Origin: an uncultured Polaribacter sp.
Lineage (GTDB): Bacteria; Bacteroidota; Bacteroidia; Flavobacteriales; Flavobacteriaceae
Assembly (NCBI GenBank): GCA_938084845.1
Contig: CALKEB010000028.1
Location: forward strand, 1 to 64,000
DNA length: 64,000 nt
Direction of reading: 5' to 3'
Under the pieces are notes generated by a model, which worked only from the letters and a program-made list of their open reading frames with translations, did not search any database and was not told where the DNA came from. Positions 44,672 through 51,100 of this stretch are shown here, one piece after another (within the stretch, counting starts at the first letter, position 1; the number at the start of each line of letters is the position of its first letter). Position numbers and translations under genes: made by a program.

Positions 44672-45199
44672 ATGAAACACTACATTCTATTTATTTCCAT
44701 TTCTTTTGCGCTGTTATCCAGCTGTTCATCTAGCAATGAATCAACAACCTATTATTTAATTCGTCATGCAGAAAAAGACAGAACAGACTCAACTAATAGA
44801 AATCCAAATTTAAATCTAGAGGGTGAAACCAGAGCACAAAATTGGGCGTTTTTTTTTAAAGATATTCCATTAGATGCTGTCTATACAACCCATTACAATA
44901 GAACGATACAAACCGCGACTCCTACTGCAAAATCAAAAAATATTGAACTAAAATATTATAGTCCTAACCGTATGTTTGACAGTATTTTTCAAGTAAATAC
45001 AAAAGGAAAAAAAATATTGATTGTTGGCCATAGCAATACAACACCGATGTTTGCCAATAAAATTATTAATACATACAACAAAGCTATCTCAGACAATAAA
45101 AATTATAACGCTATGGATGATAATGACAATTCCAGTTTATTTATTGTAAAAATTGATGGCGAATCGATAACAACTGCTGTAGAAAAAATCAATCGATAA
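44672..45199 (+). CDS. Histidine-phosphatase family lipoprotein
   Basis: The 175-aa protein has a lipoprotein signal (ISFALLSSCSSSNE; lipobox LSSC) and then a phosphoglycerate-mutase-like fold with the phospho-acceptor His in YYLIRHAEKDRTD and the second His in ILIVGHSNTTP. It is inferred to be a phosphatase in the periplasm or on the outer membrane; substrate unknown. Its 3' end overlaps the convergent DUF6503 gene by 11 bp. Confidence 0.85.
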   Translation: MKHYILFISISFALLSSCSSSNESTTYYLIRHAEKDRTDSTNRNPNLNLEGETRAQNWAFFFKDIPLDAVYTTHYNRTIQTATPTAKSKNIELKYYSPNRMFDSIFQVNTKGKKILIVGHSNTTPMFANKIINTYNKAISDNKNYNAMDDNDNSSLFIVKIDGESITTAVEKINR

Positions 45200-45929
45200 G
45201 ATTAACATCAATATCCTCTAAATGGATATCAGAAACTTTCTGTAATTTATTATTTGTAAATGCAATGTCTAAATCGATAAGTTTTACCTCATTATCTGTG
45301 GGTTTATAATTTATATAGTCTACAAATCGAATACCCTTACTAAAATGCTGTTTACCTACTGCCCTAAATCTTTTTCCTCCTCCATTCGTATGGAACGAAT
45401 ACGCCAAAAAATCAATTAAAAAATCTTTTTTACCAACCCAGTATATAAAAACATCATTGTAATCTTCTCCTCCTCCATTTTTCTTAAATGTAATTTCTAC
45501 TTTATAATAATCTTTACCTGCAATTTTTCTTGATGGTAAAATACGTTTTTGTACAGCAGCATCGTTTAACCCGAAAGGTAATACAGAAAAATAATGAACA
45601 GAATTTATTGCATTACTGTAGCTCCTTTTTAAAGAATCATTTACGGATAACTTTGTATTGTTTATACTCCTTTGATAAGAAGTATTTGTTATATAATCTT
45701 CTATTGTTATCGTATCATTTTTAAGTCTTCGACTTAATTTAAACCTCCCATTTTTTCTAAATGCTTCATACGATTTATCTCTGAATTTAAATGAAATTTT
45801 GGAGGATGAAACTTTAGATGCACCAGAGTTTTGTATCGTTGCATCTATAATTTGCTGAGCATTAATTGACTCATTTTTTTGTTTACAAGAAATAATGAAA
45901 AGGAATAGGTATACATATAAAAATCGCAT
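45189..45929 (-). CDS. DUF6503 family lipoprotein
   Basis: The 246-aa protein starts MRFLYVYLFLFIISCKQ, with a lipobox ending in Cys15, so it is probably a lipoprotein. The mature part resembles flavobacterial DUF6503 proteins (ISFKFRDKSYEAFRKNGRF, VYWVGKKDFLIDFLAYSFHTNGGGKRFR), beta-rich and reminiscent of LolA/LolB folds. Function unknown. The gene is divergent from smpB and convergent with the phosphatase. Confidence 0.75.
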   Translation of the reverse strand: MRFLYVYLFLFIISCKQKNESINAQQIIDATIQNSGASKVSSSKISFKFRDKSYEAFRKNGRFKLSRRLKNDTITIEDYITNTSYQRSINNTKLSVNDSLKRSYSNAINSVHYFSVLPFGLNDAAVQKRILPSRKIAGKDYYKVEITFKKNGGGEDYNDVFIYWVGKKDFLIDFLAYSFHTNGGGKRFRAVGKQHFSKGIRFVDYINYKPTDNEVKLIDLDIAFTNNKLQKVSDIHLEDIDVNLID

Positions 45930-45997
45930 GATAACAACTATTTTGTTTATTATTAAATTGGAATCAAAATTACATTTCTTTCTCCAATGTAAAGATG

Positions 45998-46005
45998 TAT
46001 CTTTG
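45998..46005 (+). promoter_or_regulatory. Candidate -7 box for smpB-maf
   Basis: TATCTTTG matches TAnnTTTG and ends 27 nt before the smpB GTG start. Confidence 0.42.
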
Positions 46006-46032
46006 TAAAAATTACAAAAGACAATCTAAGTA

Positions 46033-46494
46033 GTGCAGAAAAAAATAAATATTCAAAATAAAAAAGCACGTTTCGAATATGAAATATTAGATAAATATGT
46101 AGCTGGAATTCAGTTAACAGGCACAGAAATAAAGTCTATAAGGCAAAGTCAGGCCAGAATAACAGAAAGCTTTTGTGAGTTTAATGGTCGTGGAGAATTG
46201 TTTATTGTAAATATGTACATTAAAGAATATCTATATGGAAATCATTTTAACCACAAACCAAAAAGCGAAAGACGTTTACTTTTAAATAAAAGAGAATTAA
46301 AAAGCCTTAAAAAAGATGTAGATATTAAGGGAAATACTATTGTTCCCTTAAAACTTTTTATTAATGATAACGGGTTCGCAAAATTAGAAATTGCACTAGC
46401 TAAAGGTAAACAAACTCATGACAAAAGAAATGTCATTAAAGATAGAGACAATAAAAGAGATTTAGCAAGAGTAAAAAAAAGCTTTAATGCTTAA
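46033..46494 (+). CDS. smpB: tmRNA-binding protein SmpB (GTG start)
   Basis: The 153-aa protein starts with GTG: MQKKINIQNKKARFEYEILDKYVAGIQLTGTEIKSIRQSQARI, a complete SmpB N-terminus. It also has GNHFNHKPKSERRLLLNK and the basic C-terminal tail KGKQTHDKRNVIKDRDNKRDLAR that enters the ribosome decoding site. It partners with tmRNA (not in this window) to rescue stalled ribosomes. It overlaps maf by 8 bp, implying translational coupling. Confidence 0.96.
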   Translation: MQKKINIQNKKARFEYEILDKYVAGIQLTGTEIKSIRQSQARITESFCEFNGRGELFIVNMYIKEYLYGNHFNHKPKSERRLLLNKRELKSLKKDVDIKGNTIVPLKLFINDNGFAKLEIALAKGKQTHDKRNVIKDRDNKRDLARVKKSFNA

Positions 46495-47071
46495 AGAAAA
46501 ATTAAAGAAATACACCCTAATTTTAGCTTCTGGCTCTCCAAGAAGACAACAATTTTTTAAAGATTTAGATATCGATTTTAAAATTGTTGTTAAACCAGTA
46601 AAAGAACTTTTTCCTGATACCTTAAAAGGAGCAGAAATTACAGATTTTTTAGCAGATCTAAAGTCAAAAGCCTTTACAAATCTAGAAGACTCCGATATTT
46701 TAATTACTTCAGATACTATAGTTTGGCTAAATGGAAAAGCATTAGGCAAACCTAAAAACAAACAGGAAGCCTTTTTAATGCTTCAAGAAATCTCTGGACA
46801 AAAACATGATGTAATTACATCGATTAGTATAAAAACGAATAAAAGTCAAAAAATTATAAATGACACCACCACTGTTCATTTTAAAAATTTTTCGAAAGAA
46901 GAAATCGAATATTATATAACGCATTATAAACCTTTTGATAAAGCTGGAGGATATGGTATTCAAGAATGGATTGGATTAATTGGTATAGATAAAATTGAAG
47001 GAAGTTATTTTAATGTTGTGGGTTTACCAGTTCATAAACTCTTTAAAGAGCTATTAAAGTTTTCAGCATAA
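46487..47071 (+). CDS. maf: Maf-family nucleotide pyrophosphatase
   Basis: The 194-aa protein has the Maf motif LILASGSPRRQQFFKDL, the catalytic/substrate region LITSDTIVWLNGKALGKPKN and GYGIQEWIGLIGIDKIEGSYFNVVGLPVHKL. Members hydrolyse dTTP/UTP or modified nucleotides and were first noted for septum inhibition. SDTIVW with IGLI suggests the YhdE-like dTTP/UTP branch. Start at 46487 lies inside the last codons of smpB. Confidence 0.93.
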   Translation: MLKEKLKKYTLILASGSPRRQQFFKDLDIDFKIVVKPVKELFPDTLKGAEITDFLADLKSKAFTNLEDSDILITSDTIVWLNGKALGKPKNKQEAFLMLQEISGQKHDVITSISIKTNKSQKIINDTTTVHFKNFSKEEIEYYITHYKPFDKAGGYGIQEWIGLIGIDKIEGSYFNVVGLPVHKLFKELLKFSA

Positions 47072-47167
47072 ACTGTTAAAAAGTCTTCGTTGTTATCTTT
47101 CAAATTAAAGGCATAAAGAAAAATAAAAGTTTATTTTTACCAAAAATTTTACAACAATACATTTAGC

Positions 47168-48121
47168 ATGAAGAAATTTACATACACAGAAAAAAAAGAT
47201 ACTCGTTCAGGTTTCGGAGATGGACTAACAGAATTAGGTAGAACTAATCCAAACGTGGTTGCTTTGTGTGCAGACTTAATTGGATCTTTAAAAATGGATC
47301 AATTTATTAAGGAAAATCCAGAACGTTTTTTTCAAGTAGGTATTGCAGAAGCAAATATGATCGGTATTGCAGCCGGATTAACAATAGGAGGTAAAATACC
47401 ATTCACAGGAACTTTTGCAAATTTCTCTACTGGAAGAGTGTATGATCAAATAAGACAATCTGTTGCTTATTCTGGTAAAAATGTAAAAGTGTGTGCTTCT
47501 CATGCTGGTGTAACTTTGGGTGAAGATGGAGCTACACATCAAATACTAGAAGATATTGGTTTAATGAAAATGTTACCAGGAATGACGGTAATTAATCCTT
47601 GTGATTACAACCAGACAAAAGCAGCTACTTTAGCTATTGCTGACTTTGACGGGCCAGTGTATCTTCGTTTTGGAAGACCAAAAGTACCCGTTTTTATGCC
47701 AGAAGATGCTGTTTTTGAGATTGGAAAAGGTATTCAATTAACAGAAGGAACAGATGTAACAATTGTTGCAACAGGGCATTTAGTGTGGGAGTCACTACAA
47801 GCAGCAGAGCAACTAGAAGCTGAGGGTATTTCTGCTGAAGTTATAAATATACACACCATTAAACCGTTAGATGAAGAAATTATTTTAAAATCTATAGCAA
47901 AAACAAAATGTATTGTAACAGCAGAGGAACACAATAAATTAGGTGGTTTAGGAGAAAGTGTAGCTAGAACATTAGCTTTAAATACACCTACTCCTCAAGA
48001 ATTTGTTGCTACAGATGATACATTTGGAGAATCTGGAACGCCAGCTCAATTAATGGCTAAATATGGTTTGGATGCTAGTGCAGTTGTAAAAGCAGCTAAA
48101 AGAGTAATTTCAAGAAAATAA
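47168..48121 (+). CDS. Transketolase, C-terminal (pyrimidine-binding) subunit
   Basis: The 317-aa protein has the pyrimidine domain with QVGIAEANMIGIAAGL (cofactor-activating Glu), FTGTFANFSTGRVYDQIRQSVAYSG and SHAGVTLGEDGATHQ, then the C-terminal domain (TIVATGHLVWESLQAAEQLEAEG, VTAEEHNKLGGLGESVA). It completes the TPP site with the N-subunit encoded at 2606-3451. Being far from its partner is unusual for obligate subunits. The gene is followed 38 bp later by a beta-barrel gene. Confidence 0.93.
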   Translation: MKKFTYTEKKDTRSGFGDGLTELGRTNPNVVALCADLIGSLKMDQFIKENPERFFQVGIAEANMIGIAAGLTIGGKIPFTGTFANFSTGRVYDQIRQSVAYSGKNVKVCASHAGVTLGEDGATHQILEDIGLMKMLPGMTVINPCDYNQTKAATLAIADFDGPVYLRFGRPKVPVFMPEDAVFEIGKGIQLTEGTDVTIVATGHLVWESLQAAEQLEAEGISAEVINIHTIKPLDEEIILKSIAKTKCIVTAEEHNKLGGLGESVARTLALNTPTPQEFVATDDTFGESGTPAQLMAKYGLDASAVVKAAKRVISRK

Positions 48122-48159
48122 TTTCGTTATATTGCTATAAAATCAAAACGTAAAAAATT

Positions 48160-48753
48160 ATGAAAAAAATAGTATTGGTTATATTCTTAGCTTTAGGAGT
48201 GCATCAGTTTTCTAATGCACAAATAAATTTTGGTATAAAAGCGGGTATAAATTATAATAATAATGGAGAAGATGCCTTTAAAGATGCTACTAATGATATT
48301 GCAGAAGGCGCTAGTGCTAAGACTGGATATCATGCAGGAGTATGGTTCAGAGGAAAACTACCCATATTAGGTTTTTATCTAAGACCAGAAATAATTTATA
48401 CAGAAGTTAAATCTGAATTTGAGGTACAAGCTAGAACAGAAGATTATTCTTTTAAAAAATTAGATGTACCTGTTTTAGTTGGTAAAAAATTATTAGGTTT
48501 TGCACATGTGTTTGCGGGTCCATCTTTTCAATATATTTTAGAAGACCAAATAGATTTTAGAAATCTATCTACAGATGAATTCAATAAATTTACAGTAGGC
48601 CTTCAGTTTGGGGCTGGTGTAGAGTTTGATAATATAGGTATAGATGTGCGTTGGGAAAGAGGTTTAACTAAAAGTGAAGCCGAGTTTGCCAACAACGCAA
48701 AAATAGACAATAGAGTAAATCAATTAATTTTTGGTATTTCTCTAAAACTCTAG
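48160..48753 (+). CDS. Outer-membrane beta-barrel protein (OMP_b-brl type)
   Basis: The 197-aa protein has a signal peptide (MKKIVLVIFLALGVHQFSNAQ), starts its mature part INFGIKAGINYNNNG and ends with the aromatic barrel-terminal segment NQLIFGISLKL. Alternating strands such as GFYLRPEIIYTEV and FTVGLQFGAGVEFDN fit an eight-stranded porin-like barrel. It is not long enough, and lacks the expected features, to be called PorT. Function unknown; a terminator follows. Confidence 0.82.
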   Translation: MKKIVLVIFLALGVHQFSNAQINFGIKAGINYNNNGEDAFKDATNDIAEGASAKTGYHAGVWFRGKLPILGFYLRPEIIYTEVKSEFEVQARTEDYSFKKLDVPVLVGKKLLGFAHVFAGPSFQYILEDQIDFRNLSTDEFNKFTVGLQFGAGVEFDNIGIDVRWERGLTKSEAEFANNAKIDNRVNQLIFGISLKL

Positions 48754-48770
48754 AAATATAAATTTTAATA

Positions 48771-48806
48771 AAAAAAGGGAAGTATTAAATACTTCCCTTT
48801 TTTTTA
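48771..48806. terminator. Bidirectional terminator between barrel gene and bcp
   Basis: AAAAAAGGGAAGTAT-TAA-ATACTTCCC-TTTTTTTT. It stands between two convergent genes and its far end touches the bcp stop region. Confidence 0.9.
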
Positions 48807-49259
48807 TATACCTAATATTTGTTGGGCATGTGCTTTGGTTTTTACTTTAGCAATTACTTCTTCTATAATTCCTTTTTCATCGATAATAAATGTAGTTCTA
48901 TAAATTCCGTCATATTCTTTGCCCATAAATTTTTTAGGACCCCAAACTCCAAATGCATTGATTACAGTTTTATCTTCATCTGCTAAAAGTGGAAATTTTA
49001 ATTCATATTTATTTATAAAATTTTGTTGTCTTTTTGCAGAATCTGCACTTACCCCTAAAATATCATATCCTTTATTTGTAAAAACCTGATAATTATCACT
49101 TAGATTACACGCCTCTGCAGTACAACCAGGTGTACTTGCCTTTGGGTAAAAAAATAGGACTAGTTTTTTACCTGAATAATCAGACAACTTTATGGTATTT
49201 CCTTCTTGATCTTTTGCTTCAAAATTTGGGGCAGCATCCCCTACTTTAAGTGATGTCAT
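48804..49259 (-). CDS. bcp: Thioredoxin-dependent peroxiredoxin BCP
   Basis: The 151-aa protein has FYPKASTPGCTAEACNLSDNY with the peroxidatic Cys and a second Cys five residues later, as in atypical 2-Cys BCP/PrxQ enzymes. It continues with VLGVSADSAKRQQNFINKYELKFPLLADED. It reduces hydroperoxides in the cytoplasm. Length fits the family. It is divergent from nth. Confidence 0.95.
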   Translation of the reverse strand: MTSLKVGDAAPNFEAKDQEGNTIKLSDYSGKKLVLFFYPKASTPGCTAEACNLSDNYQVFTNKGYDILGVSADSAKRQQNFINKYELKFPLLADEDKTVINAFGVWGPKKFMGKEYDGIYRTTFIIDEKGIIEEVIAKVKTKAHAQQILGI

Positions 49260-49381
49260 TTTTTTTATTTTAAGTTATGAATATGTGAATTTAAAAAGTA
49301 AAAATGACACTAAAAACTTTTTACAATACAAGTTATAAATCTTTAGAAACTTTTAACTTTACTCTTTTAAATTCATAATTT

Positions 49382-50044
49382 ATGACAAAATCTGAAAAAG
49401 TGAATTTTGTAGTAAAAACACTTCAAAATTTATATCCAGAAATTCCAATTCCATTAGACCATAAAGATCCGTACACCCTATTAATTGCAGTATTATTGTC
49501 TGCACAATGCACAGATGTAAGGGTAAATAAAATTACACCTCTTTTATTTGATAAAGCTGATAACCCTTTTGATATGGTTAAAATGTCTATTGATGAAATT
49601 AAGCAAATTATACGTCCTTGTGGATTATCTCCAATGAAATCTAAGGGAATCTATGGTCTTTCTAAAATATTAATTGAAAAATACAATGGCAAAGTTCCTG
49701 AATCTTTTGAAGCATTAGAAGCACTACCCGCTGTTGGTCATAAAACAGCTAGTGTTGTAATGAGTCAGGCTTTTGGTGTACCTGCTTTTCCAGTAGATAC
49801 CCATATACATCGCTTAATGTATCGATGGAATTTAACAAATGGTAAAAATGTAAATCAAACAGAAAAAGATGCAAAACGATTGTTTCCAATAGGGTTGTGG
49901 AATGATTTACACCTACAAATAATTTGGTATGGCAGAGAGTTTTCTCCTGCTCGAGGATGGGATTTAGAGAAAGATATTATTACAAAAACGATAGGAAGAA
50001 AAAAAGTTTTACAAGAATATTACAAAACAAACAAAGCAAAATAA
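49382..50044 (+). CDS. nth: Endonuclease III-type DNA glycosylase without Fe-S cluster motif
   Basis: The 220-aa protein has the helix-hairpin-helix LEALPAVGHKTASVVMSQAF with catalytic Lys121 and the catalytic Asp139 in FPVDTHIHR, spaced 18 as in E. coli Nth. The end, LHLQIIWYGREFSPARGWDLEKDIITKTIGRK, lacks the C-x6-C-x2-C-x5-C that binds the 4Fe-4S cluster in E. coli. It probably still excises oxidised pyrimidines and nicks abasic sites. Loss of the cluster seems usual for this lineage, judged from memory. Confidence 0.9.
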   Translation: MTKSEKVNFVVKTLQNLYPEIPIPLDHKDPYTLLIAVLLSAQCTDVRVNKITPLLFDKADNPFDMVKMSIDEIKQIIRPCGLSPMKSKGIYGLSKILIEKYNGKVPESFEALEALPAVGHKTASVVMSQAFGVPAFPVDTHIHRLMYRWNLTNGKNVNQTEKDAKRLFPIGLWNDLHLQIIWYGREFSPARGWDLEKDIITKTIGRKKVLQEYYKTNKAK

Positions 50045-50057
50045 TTGTTTTTAAATT

Positions 50058-50088
50058 AAAAAAAGCCCCAACATTGTTGAAGCTTTTT
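50058..50088 (-). terminator. Terminator of the sigma factor / small-gene unit
   Basis: On the minus strand the RNA AAAAAGC-UUCAAC-AAU-GUUGGG-GCUUUUUUU pairs fully, with two U-G wobbles, and ends in a U tract. On the plus strand the same positions give C-A mismatches. So it serves mainly the minus-strand unit; it begins 6 nt after the 47-aa gene's stop. Confidence 0.8.
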
Positions 50089-50094
50089 CCACTC

Positions 50095-50238
50095 TTAATT
50101 CAAATTTAGCTCAATAAAATTGGTTGATTTGGTTTTTACAATTGTTAGCGATTTGGAAAAATTAATCAAAAATTGAACTGTTTCTTTTTTAGGTTGCATC
50201 TGAATTTCAGATGACTTTTCTGAGTAAAGTTGCATCAT
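50095..50238 (-). CDS. Small 47-aa protein downstream of ECF sigma factor (not in ORF track)
   Basis: Minus strand, ATG ATG at 50238 to TAA at 50095: MMQLYSEKSSEIQMQPKKET, then VQFLINFSKSLTIVKTKSTN and FIELNLN. It lies 57 bp after the sigma factor stop and is followed 6 nt later by a strand-biased terminator, which supports a real cistron. The core PKKETVxFLxNFSKSL looks like a short conserved peptide I associate with flavobacterial sigma-factor loci, but I cannot name a family. No membrane helix or signal. Possible role as a sigma partner is speculation from position. Confidence 0.72.
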   Translation of the reverse strand: MMQLYSEKSSEIQMQPKKETVQFLINFSKSLTIVKTKSTNFIELNLN

Positions 50239-50295
50239 AAAATTAATTTTATCTAATGATTACATTAATGTAACGATGCATTTTTACAAATATTG

Positions 50296-50883
50296 TTAGT
50301 TCACTAAAATAAGTTTATGTTTTTTAATTAACTTACGCATGTTTATAAGTGCATAACGCATTCTTCCTAATGCAGTATTAATACTAACCCCCGTATTTTC
50401 ACTTATTTCTTTAAAGCTCATGTCTTTATACATGCGCATTACCAATACTTCTTTTTGTTCTTCTGGTAATTCATTCACCAATTCTTTTACATCAGAAAAT
50501 ATTTGTTCTTGTATGAGCTGTTTTTCGGCATTCAAATTTCCATCACCTAAAACAGAAAAAATATCAAATTCATCCGTATTTCTAAATGCTGGCATTCTAT
50601 TAGATTTTCTAAAATGATCAATCACTAAATTATGCGCAATTCGCATAACCCAAGGTAAAAACTTACCTTCTTCATTATACTTTCCTTTTTTTAAAGTTTT
50701 GATTACTTTTATAAATGTATCTTGAAAAACATCTTCTGTGATGTCTTTGTCTTTTACTTTAGTATAAATAAAGCTGAAAAGACGCTGTTGATGTCTATTA
50801 ATTAAAATACTTAATGATGCTTCATCACCATTAATATAATTGCCTACTAAGACTCTATCTGAAATTGTTTGTTTATTTGCCAT
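50296..50883 (-). CDS. ECF-type RNA polymerase sigma factor
   Basis: The 195-aa protein has region 2 (FSFIYTKVKDKDITEDVFQDTFIKVIKTL, then WVMRIAHNLVIDHFR) and region 4 (LPEEQKEVLVMRMYKDMSFKEISENTGVSINTALGRMRYALINMRKL). There is no region 3 or C-terminal extension. It directs transcription of an unknown regulon. No anti-sigma factor with a membrane helix is encoded next to it; instead a 47-aa gene follows. It is divergent from uvrA. Confidence 0.94.
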   Translation of the reverse strand: MANKQTISDRVLVGNYINGDEASLSILINRHQQRLFSFIYTKVKDKDITEDVFQDTFIKVIKTLKKGKYNEEGKFLPWVMRIAHNLVIDHFRKSNRMPAFRNTDEFDIFSVLGDGNLNAEKQLIQEQIFSDVKELVNELPEEQKEVLVMRMYKDMSFKEISENTGVSINTALGRMRYALINMRKLIKKHKLILVN

Positions 50884-51100
50884 ACACTACTTTTTAAAGA
50901 TTATCTGTAAGAACATCTGAGTTTTATTAAAACGATAAATTTAAAAGTAGTTTTATTGTATAAGCCTTTAATTTTTATGAAATTTAGAATGTAAATATAA
51001 AATATATTTTTTGTTTGACAAATATTTTAACAAAGAGACGATGAATCTTTTTCTATTTCAATAAAATTAATGGTATTTTTATAGCTTATTATTTGATTGA

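Noticed and set aside
48160-48753. PorT of the type IX secretion system
   Set aside because: It is a beta-barrel next to a transketolase gene, but I saw no PorT-specific feature, so only the general barrel name was kept.
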